Shown: positions 1 to 8,678 of the stretch, piece by piece
How positions within the stretch are numbered: position 1 is the first letter of the stretch
Layout: each line of letters starts with the position of its first letter
Origin: Bradyrhizobium liaoningense
GTDB taxonomy: Bacteria > Pseudomonadota > Alphaproteobacteria > Rhizobiales > Xanthobacteraceae
NCBI RefSeq assembly: GCF_018130825.1
Contig: NZ_JAFCJS010000016.1
Coordinates: 1 to 51,592, forward strand
Length of the DNA: 51,592 nt
Direction: 5' to 3'
Translations under genes and position numbers: made by a program
Notes under the pieces: generated by a model
Told to the model about the DNA's origin: nothing
The model's input: only the letters and a program-made list of their open reading frames with translations
The model's database searches: none

Positions 1-13
1 AACTCCGCCCCAT
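1..13 (-). CDS. Transposase, first codons only (partial)
   Basis: Only the first four codons (MGRS) lie in the window, read leftward from the ATG at 13. The identical copy at 51571 reads MGRSYEQ, which resembles the start of many rhizobial IS30-family transposases (MGxxYEQLSLEER type). The assignment rests on that resemblance and on the surrounding repeat structure. Confidence 0.45.
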
Positions 14-60
14 GGCAACACCTCCTCCAGGAAGTGTTGCACTTCGTTTGTGAACTCAGG
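1..60 (-). mobile_element. End of an insertion sequence (IS30-like), truncated by window edge
   Basis: Positions 1-68 are the exact reverse complement of 51516-51583. On the minus strand this stretch has an imperfect terminal sequence (ACTTCGTTTGTGAACTC), a strong GGAGGAGGTG ribosome site and an ATG at 13 leading out of the window. The part beyond about 60 (GGACCCAT) belongs to the flanking palindromic repeat, so the IS edge is near 60. IS30 family is inferred from the encoded start MGRS and overall look; it is not proven. Confidence 0.6.
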
Positions 61-187
61 GGACCCATAACCACAGGGGGTGGTTGTGTGGCGAGCTCGT
101 AACTCCGAGTCTTCGCAAAACTATCGCTGCGGCGTATGGGTCCCGGCCCCCCGCGCGCAATTGCGCGCTAGGCCGGGACGACGACGA
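61..187. repeat. Palindromic intergenic repeat, family A (copy 1, interrupted by IS)
   Basis: Begins GGACCCATAACCAC and ends ATGGGTCCCGGCC...GCGCAATTGCGCGC...GGCCGGGACGACGAC. The same outer motifs occur at 9696-9813, 34200-34345 and 51416-51523. The left arm that should precede GGACCCAT is missing because the IS at 1-60 sits there. The rest of 188-301 holds a short TTGGG...CCCAA inverted repeat and the pncA control region. Confidence 0.7.
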
Positions 188-242
188 TTTTGGGTTCGAG
201 AGCCCAACCCCTCACCAATCCCGGCTGCATTTTCGGGCTTCT

Positions 243-256
243 GTTCGTATACGAAC
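243..256. promoter_or_regulatory. 14-bp perfect palindrome, candidate operator of pncA
   Basis: GTTCGTATACGAAC is a perfect 14-bp palindrome 46 bp before the pncA start codon, the usual place for a repressor site. No cognate regulator is recognised in the window. A role in regulation is inference from position and symmetry. Confidence 0.4.
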
Positions 257-301
257 GGAACTAGGCTTCCCCGGTTGGATCATCCTGGAGGGAGACGAAC
301 G

Positions 302-1024
302 ATGCTGGATCGGCGACAGGTCTTGGCAATGCTTGGAACGACGGCGCTGGCGACCCTCGCGCCAACCGCGCTGTTTGCAGCGGCATCGATCAAGCCGGAC
401 GATGCGTCCGCGCTGCTCGTGATCGACGTGCAGAACTGCTTCCTGCCCGGCGGCAGTCTCGCCGTGAAGGAAGGCGAGCAGGTGGTGCCCGTCATCAACA
501 AGATGGCAAAAGCGTTTGCGAACGTGGTGATGACGCAGGACTGGCACACGCCCGGCCACGTCTCGTTTGCGTCGGTCCACTCCGGCAAGAAGCCGTTCGA
601 GACCATCGACCTGCCCTACGGCAAGCAGGTGCTGTGGCCGGATCATTGCGTGCAGGGCACCGATGGCGCGGCGCTGTCGAAGGACCTTGCGATCCCGCAC
701 GCCGAGCTCATCATCCGCAAGGGTTTTCACAAGGACGTCGACAGCTACTCGGCCTTCCTCGAAGCCGACGGCAAGACCTCGACGGGACTTGCAGGCTATC
801 TGAAGGGCCGCAAAATCAAGCGCGTCTTCGTCGCAGGACTTGCGACGGATTTCTGCGTCGCCTGGACCGCGCTGGACGCGCGCAAGGCGGGCTTCGAGGT
901 CTATGTGGTGGAAGACGCCTGCCGCGGCATCGACACCCAGGGCTCGCTGGCAAAGGCCTGGGCCGACATGGCCAAGGCCGGCGTGAAGCGCATCCAGTCC
1001 GCGGATATCGCGGTGAGCGCGTAG
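302..1024 (+). CDS. pncA: Exported nicotinamidase (isochorismatase fold)
   Basis: Hydrolyses nicotinamide to nicotinate and ammonia for NAD salvage. The 240-residue protein has an isochorismatase-type core with the catalytic triad visible as Asp42 (VIDVQN), Lys140 (IIRKGF) and Cys185 (ATDFCV). Likely metal ligands are Asp80, His82 and His115 (QDWH, WPDHC). The ATG at 302 follows a good GGAGGGAG ribosome site. Unusually, residues 1-28 (DRRQVLAML, then a hydrophobic run ending ALFAA) form a Tat-like signal peptide, so the enzyme is probably periplasmic; most bacterial PncA proteins are cytosolic. A palindrome at 243-256 may control it. Family is clear; export is predicted only. Confidence 0.88.
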   Translation: MLDRRQVLAMLGTTALATLAPTALFAAASIKPDDASALLVIDVQNCFLPGGSLAVKEGEQVVPVINKMAKAFANVVMTQDWHTPGHVSFASVHSGKKPFETIDLPYGKQVLWPDHCVQGTDGAALSKDLAIPHAELIIRKGFHKDVDSYSAFLEADGKTSTGLAGYLKGRKIKRVFVAGLATDFCVAWTALDARKAGFEVYVVEDACRGIDTQGSLAKAWADMAKAGVKRIQSADIAVSA

Positions 1025-1035
1025 GCTTTCACGCA

Positions 1036-1136
1036 GTCATTCCGGGGCGATGCGAAGCATCGAACTCCGGTGCGCAATTGCGCACCGGAGAATCTCGAGA
1101 TTCCGGGTTCGGCTCTGCGAGCCGCCCCGGAATGAC
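1036..1136. repeat. Palindromic intergenic repeat, family E
   Basis: GTCATTCCGGGGC...GCCCCGGAATGAC forms the outer arms, with inner hairpins around CGATGCGAAGCATCG and CTCCGGTGCGCAATTGCGCACCGGAG. It fills the gap between convergent pncA and grpE and may act as a bidirectional terminator. Confidence 0.8.
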
Positions 1137-1144
1137 ACCAAGAC

Positions 1145-1762
1145 TCAGTTCGTCGCGCCGCTCGACTCGTTGTTGTTGGCCGCAGGCGCGGCCTTCGCGC
1201 CGCCCTTGGCGACGCCGACGAGAGCCGGGCGCAGCACGCGGTCGCCGATGGTGTAGCCGGCCTGCATGATCTGCACCACGGTGCCCGACGGCACCGACGG
1301 ATCAGGCACTTCGTACATCGCCTGGTGGAAGTTCGGATCGAACTTCTGGCCCTGCGGATCGAGCTTCTTCACGCCGTGCTTTTCCAGCGCGTTGAGCAGC
1401 GCGCGCTCGGTGAGCTCGACGCCTTCGATCAGCGAGATCAGGCCGGGATCGGCCGTGGCACGCGCTTCGGCCGGAACGGCATCGAGCGCGCGCTGGAGAT
1501 TGTCGGCGATGTCGAGCACGTCGCGGGCAAAGCCGGTGATGCCGTAGAGGCGGGCGTCGGCGACCTCCTTGGTGGTGCGCTTGCGCAAATTCTCCATCTC
1601 GGCCAGCGTCCGCAGCATGCGGTCGCGCGCCTCGGCGGCTTCCTTCTGCAGCAGCTCGACCGAACCCGGCTCGGGATCGTCGGGCATGATGTAGGGTTTT
1701 GACACCACGGGCTCGCCGGTCGGCGCGGTCGTGTCTTCGGGTTGCCGGTCTCGATCGGTCAT
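1145..1762 (-). CDS. grpE: Nucleotide exchange factor GrpE
   Basis: Co-chaperone that releases ADP from DnaK. The 205-residue protein has a charged N-terminal tail, a long coiled coil with the family signature (RTLAEMENLRKRTTKEVADA, about residues 52-71) and the C-terminal beta domain ending in the conserved VLRPALVGVAKG. I chose the ATG at 1762; a TTG at 1789 is in frame but has no better ribosome site. It lies downstream of hrcA on the same strand with a 109-bp gap, the usual alphaproteobacterial pairing. The last 15 residues are low-complexity Ala/Asn/Ser. Confidence 0.95.
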   Translation of the reverse strand: MTDRDRQPEDTTAPTGEPVVSKPYIMPDDPEPGSVELLQKEAAEARDRMLRTLAEMENLRKRTTKEVADARLYGITGFARDVLDIADNLQRALDAVPAEARATADPGLISLIEGVELTERALLNALEKHGVKKLDPQGQKFDPNFHQAMYEVPDPSVPSGTVVQIMQAGYTIGDRVLRPALVGVAKGGAKAAPAANNNESSGATN

Positions 1763-1871
1763 CGGCTCAAATCTCGAACTCGTTTCCAAGGATTGTCAGG
1801 AAGGATTGTTGGCCCGGATATCGTGCCTTAAGCGGCGAAAATCAAGCGCCCGTGATCGGCGCAAATGCCGG

Positions 1872-2960
1872 TCAGCCCCCCAAAAGGCGGCTGACGATGC
1901 GGGCGGCATAGTCCACGGTCGGGATCACGCGGGCATAATTCAGCCGCGTCGGCCCGATCACGCCGAGAACACCGACGATGTGGCCGGCGGCATCCCGATA
2001 GGGTGAGATGATGGTGGAGGACCCCGACAGCGAAAACAGCTTGTTCTCGGAGCCGATGAAGATCCGCACGCCCTCGGCGGTCTCGGCGCGGCCGAGCAGG
2101 TCGATGACGCCGCGCTTGGTCTCGAGATCGTCGAACAACAGGCGCACCCGCTCCAGATCCTCCAGTGCGTGCAGATCTTCCAGCAGATTGGCGTGACCGC
2201 GGACGATGAGCTGGCGGTCCTCGTTCTCGCCACCCGACCAGCTGGCGATGCCGGCTGAAATCACCTTCTGCGTCAGCTGATCGAGCTCGGCGCGGGCTTG
2301 CCCGAGCGCGGTTTCAAGCTCGAGCCGCGCCTCGGCCAGTGTCCGGCCGCGAATCCGGGCATTGAGGAAATTGCCGGCTTCGGTGATGGCCGAGGAGGGA
2401 ACCCCCGGCGGCAGCGTCAGCACCCGGTTTTCGACCTGGCCATCCTCGCCGACCAGGATCACCAGCGCTTTTTCCGGTTCCAGGCGGACGAATTCGATGT
2501 GCTTGAGCCGCGCATTGGATTTCGGCGTCAAAACCACCGCCGCGGCGCGGGTCAGGCCCGACAGCCGCGTCAGCGCCTGGTCCAACGCCGCCTCGACCGA
2601 CTGGGCCTGGCCGACCGTGGCAAGCTGGCTCTGGATCGACTGCCGTTCGGCCTCGTTGAGATCGCCGACCTGCATCAGGGCGTCGACGAAGAAGCGCAGG
2701 CCGAGTTCCGTCGGCAGCCGGCCCGCCGAGGTGTGCGGGGCGTAGATCAGGCCGAGCTGTTCCAGATCCGCCATGACGTTGCGAACCGAGGCCGGCGACA
2801 GCGGCGTGGCAATCAGGCGGGAAATGTTGCGCGAGCCGACCGGCTCACCGGTCGCGAGATAGCTTTCGACAATTTGACGAAAGATGTCGCGGGAACGCTC
2901 GTTGAGCTGGGCGAGGCCTGCGCGCGGCGCGATCAGATGGATCGGATCGTGATGGGCCAC
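1872..2960 (-). CDS. hrcA: Heat-inducible transcription repressor HrcA
   Basis: Represses groESL-type operons by binding the CIRCE element. At 362 residues it is full length. The N-terminal winged helix is visible (SRDIFRQIVESYLATGEPVGSR, then SPASVRNVMADLEQLGLI), followed by the GAF-like domain and the conserved C-terminal GPTRLNYARVIPTVDYAA. Divergent from rph with a 180-bp spacer. I saw no CIRCE element (TTAGCACTC-N9-GAGTGCTAA) next to hrcA or grpE, so its targets probably lie elsewhere. Confidence 0.96.
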   Translation of the reverse strand: MAHHDPIHLIAPRAGLAQLNERSRDIFRQIVESYLATGEPVGSRNISRLIATPLSPASVRNVMADLEQLGLIYAPHTSAGRLPTELGLRFFVDALMQVGDLNEAERQSIQSQLATVGQAQSVEAALDQALTRLSGLTRAAAVVLTPKSNARLKHIEFVRLEPEKALVILVGEDGQVENRVLTLPPGVPSSAITEAGNFLNARIRGRTLAEARLELETALGQARAELDQLTQKVISAGIASWSGGENEDRQLIVRGHANLLEDLHALEDLERVRLLFDDLETKRGVIDLLGRAETAEGVRIFIGSENKLFSLSGSSTIISPYRDAAGHIVGVLGVIGPTRLNYARVIPTVDYAARIVSRLLGG

Positions 2961-3140
2961 AGACGGTAACTCCTCTCAGATGCTCATAATTTGTCCATCC
3001 GGGACGGTTCTGACAAGCGTGGCGTTTGCGGGGTGGAAAACCGGGGCGAACAAGCGCCGATCTTCCCCCTTGCCGCCCACCGTCACCGCACCTACAAGCA
3101 CCGCGAACAGCCTTTTTCCGAGAATTTTGGAGGATTTCCC

Positions 3141-3854
3141 ATGCGGCCAAGCCGCCGTGCGCCCGACGAATTGCGCCCCGTGACGCTGGAGCGCGGCGTC
3201 GTCAAATATGCGGAAGGCTCCTGCCTGGTGAAATTCGGCGACACCCATGTGCTGGTCACCGCCACGCTGGAGGACCGCCTGCCGCCGTGGCTGAAGGGCC
3301 AGGGCCGCGGCTGGGTCACCGCCGAATACGGCATGCTGCCGCGCGCGACCTCCGAACGCACCCGCCGCGAGGCCTCCGCCGGCAAGCAGAGCGGCCGCAC
3401 CGTCGAGATCCAGCGCCTGATCGGCCGCTCCTTGCGTACCATCGTCGACCTCGAAGCGCTCGGCGAGCGCCAGATCACGGTCGATTGCGACGTGCTCCAG
3501 GCCGACGGCGGCACCCGCACGGCCTCGATCACCGGCGCCTGGGTCGCGCTCGCCGATTGCATCAGCTGGATGAAGGCGCGCAACATGATCAAGGCCAACG
3601 TGCTGCGCGACAACGTCGCGGCGATCTCCTGCGGCATCTACAACGGCACGCCGGTGCTCGATCTCGATTATGCCGAGGATTCGGAAGCCGAAACCGACGC
3701 CAATTTCGTCATGACCGGCGATGGCCGCATCATCGAGGTGCAGGGCACCGCGGAACGCGAGCCGTTCACGGAAACCGAGTTCCTGGCGCTGATGGCGCTG
3801 GCGCGCAAGGGCGTCGCGCGTCTCGTGGACTTGCAGAAACTGGCTGTCGCGTAG
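3141..3854 (+). CDS. rph: Ribonuclease PH
   Basis: Phosphorolytic 3'-5' exoribonuclease that trims tRNA 3' ends. The 237-residue length is standard. Visible signatures are MRPSRRAPDELRPV at the start, GRGWVTAEYGMLPRAT, the phosphate-site region RTVEIQRLIGRSLR, and CDVLQADGGTRTASITG. The ATG at 3141 follows GGAGG at 3130; in-frame upstream sequence does not match the family. First gene of a tight rph-rdgB-hemW unit (11-bp gap to rdgB). Confidence 0.97.
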   Translation: MRPSRRAPDELRPVTLERGVVKYAEGSCLVKFGDTHVLVTATLEDRLPPWLKGQGRGWVTAEYGMLPRATSERTRREASAGKQSGRTVEIQRLIGRSLRTIVDLEALGERQITVDCDVLQADGGTRTASITGAWVALADCISWMKARNMIKANVLRDNVAAISCGIYNGTPVLDLDYAEDSEAETDANFVMTGDGRIIEVQGTAEREPFTETEFLALMALARKGVARLVDLQKLAVA

Positions 3855-3865
3855 TCAATAGGCCC

Positions 3866-4501
3866 ATGCACCGCCGAATCACCGGAAAGCTCGTCATCGC
3901 CACCCACAATCCCGGCAAGCTCGCCGAGATGAAGGAGCTGCTTGCGCCGTACGGGATCGAGGCGGTGTCGGCCGGTGAGCTCGGCCTGGATGAGCCCGAG
4001 GAAACCGGCAACGACTTCCGCAGCAACGCCGCGATCAAGGCGATCGCGGCGGCAAAGGCGACGAAGCTTCCCTCCTTCGCCGACGATTCCGGCATCGTGG
4101 TCGATGCGCTCGACGGCGCGCCCGGCATCTACAGCGCGCGCTGGGCCGGTCCGACCAAGGATTTCAACGCGGCGATGGCGCAGATCGAGCGGCTGCTGCA
4201 GGAGCGCGGCGCGAGCACGCCCGCAAAGCGCACCGCGCATTTCGTCTCCGCGCTCTGCGTGGCCTGGCCCGACGATCATCTCGAAGAGGTCGCGGCGCGC
4301 GTCGACGGCACGCTGGTCTGGCCGCCGCGCGGCACCGCCGGGTTCGGCTACGACCCGATGTTCCTGCCCGATGGCCACGGCCGCACCTTTGGCGAGATGG
4401 AAAGCATCGAGAAGCACGGCCTGCCGCCGCTCGGCCTCGGTCTGTCCCATCGCGCCCGCGCCTTCGTGAAACTGGCGGAGATCTGCCTTGAGCCGCGCTA
4501 A
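3866..4501 (+). CDS. rdgB: RdgB/HAM1 non-canonical purine NTP pyrophosphatase
   Basis: Removes dITP, dXTP and ITP from the nucleotide pool by hydrolysis to the monophosphate. The 211 residues show the family motifs THNPGKLAEMKELL near the N-terminus, FADDSGIVVDALDGAPGIYSAR in the middle, and GFGYDPMFLP followed by SHRARAF near the C-terminus. The start at 3866 places THNPGK at residues 13-18, as usual. Its stop overlaps the hemW start by 14 bp, implying translational coupling. Confidence 0.96.
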   Translation: MHRRITGKLVIATHNPGKLAEMKELLAPYGIEAVSAGELGLDEPEETGNDFRSNAAIKAIAAAKATKLPSFADDSGIVVDALDGAPGIYSARWAGPTKDFNAAMAQIERLLQERGASTPAKRTAHFVSALCVAWPDDHLEEVAARVDGTLVWPPRGTAGFGYDPMFLPDGHGRTFGEMESIEKHGLPPLGLGLSHRARAFVKLAEICLEPR

Positions 4502-5642
4502 GGAAGCCTTCGGCGTCTACGTGCACTGGCCGTTCTGCCTGTCGAAGTGTCCGTACTGCGACTTCAACAGCCATGTCCGCCACGCCGCGATCGACGAGGC
4601 GCGCTTTGCTTCGGCCTTCGCGCGCGAGATCGCAACGACCGCCGAGCGCGCACCCGGCCGCGAAGTGACCTCGATCTTCCTCGGCGGCGGCACGCCGTCG
4701 CTGATGCAGCCTTCAACGGTCGGCGCGGTGCTCGATGCCATCGGCAAGCACTGGACCGTCGCAGGCGACGTCGAGGTGACGCTGGAAGCGAACCCGACCA
4801 GCGTCGAAGCCACGCGCTTCGCCGGCTATCGCTCAGCCGGCGTCAACCGCGTCTCGCTCGGCGTGCAGGCGCTCGACGATGCCTCGCTGAAAGCTTTGGG
4901 ACGCATGCACAGCGCGCGCGAGGCGCTCGATGCCGTCGCCATCGCGCGCCGCTCATTCGACCGCTATTCGTTCGACCTGATCTACGCCCGTCCCGACCAG
5001 ACGCCGGCGATGTGGGCCGATGAGCTGCGGCACGCGATCGATGAAGCGGCCGAACATCTGTCGCTCTATCAATTGACGATCGAGGAAGGCACGCCGTTCT
5101 TCGGCCTGCACCAGGCCGGCAAGCTGAAGACGCCGGACGAAGCGGTCGCGCGCGCGCTCTACGACGTCACGCAGGAGACCTGCGACAAGCTGGGGCTACC
5201 CGCCTACGAGATCTCCAACCACGCACGACGCGGCGCCGAGTGCCGGCACAATCTGGTCTACTGGCGCGGCGAGGAATATGCCGGCATCGGCCCGGGCGCA
5301 CACGGCCGTCTCGACATCGATGGCGTGCGCCATGCCACCGCCACCGAGAAGCGTCCCGAGGCCTGGCTGATGCGGGTCGAGACCAACGGCCACGGCGTCA
5401 TCACCGACGATCTCCTCAACAGCGAGGAGCGCGCTGATGAATTTTTGCTGATGGGACTGCGTCTCGCCGAAGGCATCGACCCCGCGCGCTACAAAGCGCT
5501 GTCAGGCCGCCCGCTCGATCCCAAGCGCATCGCGCTGCTGCGCGAGGAAGGCGCGATCACGGTCGATGCGACGGGACGGTTGCGCGTGACAAGCAGCGGT
5601 TTCCCGGTGCTCGACGCGGTGGTCGCGGATCTCGCGGCGTAA
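4488..5642 (+). CDS. hemW: Radical SAM heme chaperone HemW
   Basis: Family of heme-binding radical SAM proteins once annotated as coproporphyrinogen III oxidase HemN. The CxxxCxxC cluster motif is FCLSKCPYC (about residues 16-24), followed by FLGGGTPSL. The protein has 384 residues. It begins with TTG at 4488 inside rdgB; no in-frame ATG precedes the cysteine motif, so the non-ATG start is well supported. It lacks the extended N-terminus of true HemN, which favours HemW. Confidence 0.93.
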   Translation: MSRAKEAFGVYVHWPFCLSKCPYCDFNSHVRHAAIDEARFASAFAREIATTAERAPGREVTSIFLGGGTPSLMQPSTVGAVLDAIGKHWTVAGDVEVTLEANPTSVEATRFAGYRSAGVNRVSLGVQALDDASLKALGRMHSAREALDAVAIARRSFDRYSFDLIYARPDQTPAMWADELRHAIDEAAEHLSLYQLTIEEGTPFFGLHQAGKLKTPDEAVARALYDVTQETCDKLGLPAYEISNHARRGAECRHNLVYWRGEEYAGIGPGAHGRLDIDGVRHATATEKRPEAWLMRVETNGHGVITDDLLNSEERADEFLLMGLRLAEGIDPARYKALSGRPLDPKRIALLREEGAITVDATGRLRVTSSGFPVLDAVVADLAA

Positions 5643-5648
5643 CGCACT

Positions 5649-5743
5649 GCCGTAGGGTGGGTTAGCGAAGCGTAACCCACCACTGTCTGTCTCCGCAGAG
5701 GTAGAAGAGGTGGGTTACGCCTTCGGCTAACCCACCCTACGGC
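5649..5743. repeat. Palindromic repeat, family B (copy 1)
   Basis: Arms GCCGTAGGGTGGGTTAGC and GCTAACCCACCCTACGGC enclose inner copies of GTAACCCACC/GGTGGGTTAC. Related elements lie at 23751-23846 and 50341-50459. It sits between convergent hemW and the LpoA-like gene and could terminate both. Confidence 0.85.
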
Positions 5744-5757
5744 ACCGTCGTCCTGAA

Positions 5758-6993
5758 CTAGGCCCCAAAACTCTTCGGCGAGCCCGCGACCGCAACGCCG
5801 CCGCCGGTCGTCACCTTCATCACGGCAAGGCCGCGTTCATTGGTGCCGTCGGGGCGGAAGCGGAACAGACCGTCGATGCCGGCGAAGCCGGAAGGATTGG
5901 TGAGCACATCGGAGGAGAAGCGCGTGGGCCCTTGCGTGCGCGCCAGCGCGGCGACGAGCGCGACCGCATCATAGGCGAGCGTCGCGGTGCGGATCGGCTC
6001 GGCGCCGTACTTCGTGCGATAGCGGCCCGAGAACGCGCGAAAACCGGCCGGATCGGGCGCGGCATAGAGGCCGCCCTGCAGCGCCGAGCTCGCATAGACG
6101 CGCGGATTGTCCCACAGGCCGGTGCCGAGCAGCTGGATGTTGCGCAAATTCGCACCCGCCGCGGTCATCGCATCCGCGACCGTCACCACCGCATCGCCGT
6201 CGTCGGCAATGAACAGCGCATCCGCGCTGCCGAGCTGCTGCGCCACGGTGCGCGCCGGCGTGGCGCGATCGGCGCCGTATTTCTCGAACGCGACGATGCG
6301 CCCGCCGCGCCGCGGCACCGCCGCCTTCACCGCGGCTTCGACCACATTGCCATAGGCATTGTCGGGCACCAGCACGGCGACGGAGCGCTTTCCGATGCTG
6401 GCGGAATATTCGATGATGCGGTTGACGTCGGACTCCGGCAGGAACGAGAGCAGATAGACGCCGCGGCCGGCGATGCTGGAGTCGGTCGAGAACGCGATCA
6501 CCGGGATGTTGCGGGTGCGCGCGACCTGCGCCACGGCCGGCACGGATTGCGCGAACAGCGGCCCCAGGATGATCTCGGCGCCCTCCTCGACAGCTTGCTG
6601 CGCGCCGGCTTGCGCGCCCTGCGGGCTGCCATTGTCGTCCTTGATCAGCAGCTGGATGTTCGGGTTCTGGAACTCGGCCAGCGCCATCTCGGCGGCGTTG
6701 CGCATGGACTGCGCGGCAAGCCCGGCATTGCCGGCCGCCGAGAGCGGCAGGATCACCGCGACCTTGACCCCGCCGCTGCCGGCGGTCGTCGCCTGTTGCG
6801 GGGGACCTGCCGGCTGGGCCGGCGGCGCGGAGGAGCTCGAGAACGGATTGGAGAACTGGCTGAGGCTCTGCTGCACGCCGGCGCAGGCCGACAGCAGGGG
6901 CGCCCCCAGCAACAGGCCGAGCGCACTGCGCCGGGTCGCTCCCGACGATCGGGGGCCCGGAACGGGAGATTTTGGATGACGCGGGCCCAGCAT
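5758..6993 (-). CDS. LpoA-like / periplasmic-binding-fold lipoprotein
   Basis: Predicted outer-membrane lipoprotein with a periplasmic binding-protein fold, of the type annotated as penicillin-binding protein activator or branched-chain amino acid receptor family. From the ATG at 6993 it has 411 residues. The signal peptide ends in the lipobox LLSAC, followed by a Gly/Pro/Ser-rich linker and a two-lobed domain starting VKVAVILPLSAAGNAGLAAQSM. Divergent from rsmI, an arrangement shared with many proteobacteria where LpoA neighbours rsmI and yraN. Activation of a peptidoglycan synthase is inference from that synteny. An in-frame start at 7071 would bury the signal peptide and is less likely. 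Confidence 0.8.
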   Translation of the reverse strand: MLGPRHPKSPVPGPRSSGATRRSALGLLLGAPLLSACAGVQQSLSQFSNPFSSSSAPPAQPAGPPQQATTAGSGGVKVAVILPLSAAGNAGLAAQSMRNAAEMALAEFQNPNIQLLIKDDNGSPQGAQAGAQQAVEEGAEIILGPLFAQSVPAVAQVARTRNIPVIAFSTDSSIAGRGVYLLSFLPESDVNRIIEYSASIGKRSVAVLVPDNAYGNVVEAAVKAAVPRRGGRIVAFEKYGADRATPARTVAQQLGSADALFIADDGDAVVTVADAMTAAGANLRNIQLLGTGLWDNPRVYASSALQGGLYAAPDPAGFRAFSGRYRTKYGAEPIRTATLAYDAVALVAALARTQGPTRFSSDVLTNPSGFAGIDGLFRFRPDGTNERGLAVMKVTTGGGVAVAGSPKSFGA

Positions 6994-7332
6994 GACAGCT
7001 TCTCTTCCGGCCGGCTCTCGCCAGCCGGTCACAACATTCTTTGCCGCGACACGAGCCGCGGATTCAGGCATAGTGTCGACAAATAGTTAACCAAAACAAA
7101 AGGATAATGACCGCTTAACGCGGCTGCCTTCCCGTCCTGGCCAGCTGTTCGCCGTTCGTCGCGTAGCATCAAGGCGGCGTTTCCGTCGCGAATATGGCAC
7201 GAGGGCCCTCACTCCCCCTCGACGTGACCTTGGGTCGATCACATTCCTGTCCGTTCCTCGCCCCTCACCTCAGCACGATCTTTTCGAAGAGCAGTTCCCA
7301 GCCCTGCGGATCGTGCCTAAGTTGACTTCATT
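6994..7332. promoter_or_regulatory. Divergent control region, LpoA-like gene and rsmI
   Basis: No gene is evident in these 339 bp. The part nearest the LpoA-like gene is A-rich on the plus strand (GTTAACCAAAACAAAAGGATAATG around 7084-7109), unusual for this GC-rich DNA and consistent with a promoter. I see no clear ribosome site before rsmI and no convincing hairpin. Confidence 0.35.
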
Positions 7333-8283
7333 ATGCGCGCAAAGCCGGCCCCGATAAATACGCCTGAAGGCCCAGACGCCGCCCCGCGCGGCTTCTCCAT
7401 CGATGCCCATCGGCTGGCGGCCCCGAAGGCGGCCGCGGGCCTCCACCTGGTCGCGACCCCCATCGGCAATCTCGGCGACATCACGCTGCGCGCACTGCAG
7501 ACGCTCGCCGGCGTCGATGTCATCGCCTGCGAGGACACCCGCATCACGCGCCGCCTGACCGAGCGCTACGACATCTCCGCCCAGCTCAGGCAATATCACG
7601 AGCACAATGCCGAAGCGGCGCGCCCGAAGATCCTGGAGGCGCTGGCGCAGGGCGGCTCGGTCGCGCTGGTATCGGATGCCGGCACGCCGCTGATCTCCGA
7701 TCCCGGCTTCAAGCTGGTGCGCGAGGTCTGCGCAGCCGGCCATGCCGTGTATGCGCTGCCCGGCCCGTCCTCGGTGCTGGCGGCACTGTCGGTCGCGGCG
7801 CTGCCGACGGACCGCTTCTTCTTCGAAGGCTTCTTGCCGGCGAAATCCGCGGCGCGGCGCTCCCGCCTTGCCGAGCTCGCCCGCATCGACGCGACGCTCG
7901 TGATGTTCGAATCCGGCAACCGCGTGCAGGATACACTCACCGAACTCGCCGAGATCATGGGCAGCCGCGAGGCCGCGATCTGCCGTGAGCTGACCAAGCT
8001 GCACGAAGAGATTTCGCGCGCAACGCTGCACGAGCTGGCGCAGGGCGCTGCATCGCTGGAAACGCGCGGCGAATTCGTCCTGGTGATCGCTCCGCCCGCG
8101 GCCGACGCCGAGGTGCTGACATCGGATGCGCTGGACGATCTTCTGCGCGCGCAGCTCGCAGCGCACAGCGTCAAGGACGCGGTGGCACATGCGGTCGCGC
8201 TCTCGGGCCGGCCGCGCCGCGAGGTCTATGCCCGCGCGCTCGAGCTCGCAAAAGATCTGCGGGGCGACGATGGCGAAGACTGA
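7333..8283 (+). CDS. rsmI: 16S rRNA (cytidine1402-2'-O)-methyltransferase RsmI
   Basis: SAM-dependent tetrapyrrole-methylase-fold enzyme that modifies C1402 in the ribosomal decoding centre. Signatures: LHLVATPIGNLGDITLRAL, CEDTRITRRL, LVSDAGTPLISDPGFKLV, and the C-terminal RsmI helix-turn-helix region. At 316 residues it is slightly long because of about 35 extra N-terminal residues. Overlaps yraN by 14 bp. Confidence 0.95.
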   Translation: MRAKPAPINTPEGPDAAPRGFSIDAHRLAAPKAAAGLHLVATPIGNLGDITLRALQTLAGVDVIACEDTRITRRLTERYDISAQLRQYHEHNAEAARPKILEALAQGGSVALVSDAGTPLISDPGFKLVREVCAAGHAVYALPGPSSVLAALSVAALPTDRFFFEGFLPAKSAARRSRLAELARIDATLVMFESGNRVQDTLTELAEIMGSREAAICRELTKLHEEISRATLHELAQGAASLETRGEFVLVIAPPAADAEVLTSDALDDLLRAQLAAHSVKDAVAHAVALSGRPRREVYARALELAKDLRGDDGED

Positions 8284-8668
8284 GGGTGCGGAACCGAAAG
8301 TCGCCTCGCCCGAGCGCGTCGCCGCCTTCCGCACCGGCATCTCCGCGGAGAGCCGCGCCGCCGCCTATCTCATGGCCAAGGGCTACCGCATCCTGGCAAA
8401 ACGCTACCGCACGCCGCATGGCGAGATCGACATCGTGGCGCGCCGCCGCAATCTGATCGCCTTCGTCGAGGTCAAGGCGCGCGCCAGCCTGGATGATGCC
8501 GCTTTCGCGGTAACCCCACGCCAGCAGCAGCGCATCATCGACGCCGCCCAAGGCTGGCTCGTGGCGCATCCCGAGCATGCCGAATTCGAATTGCGATTTG
8601 ACGCCATGCTGATTGCGCCGCGCTCGCTTCCGCGCCATGTGTTGGCGGCATTCGACGCCTCGACCTGA
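8270..8668 (+). CDS. yraN: YraN family putative endonuclease (UPF0102)
   Basis: Small Holliday-junction-resolvase/restriction-endonuclease-fold protein of unknown physiological role. The 132 residues show the diagnostic core GEIDIVARRRNLIAFVEVKA, which holds the Asp and Glu-x-Lys residues of a PD-(D/E)xK site. The ATG at 8270 overlaps the end of rsmI, the conserved rsmI-yraN order. A shorter reading from MAKGYR is possible, but the overlap start fits the family length. Confidence 0.92.
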   Translation: MAKTEGAEPKVASPERVAAFRTGISAESRAAAYLMAKGYRILAKRYRTPHGEIDIVARRRNLIAFVEVKARASLDDAAFAVTPRQQQRIIDAAQGWLVAHPEHAEFELRFDAMLIAPRSLPRHVLAAFDAST

Positions 8669-8678
8669 AAGGCAGACC

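Noticed and set aside
2961..3140. CIRCE operator in the hrcA-rph spacer
   Set aside because: No TTAGCACTC-N9-GAGTGCTAA match or near match was found.
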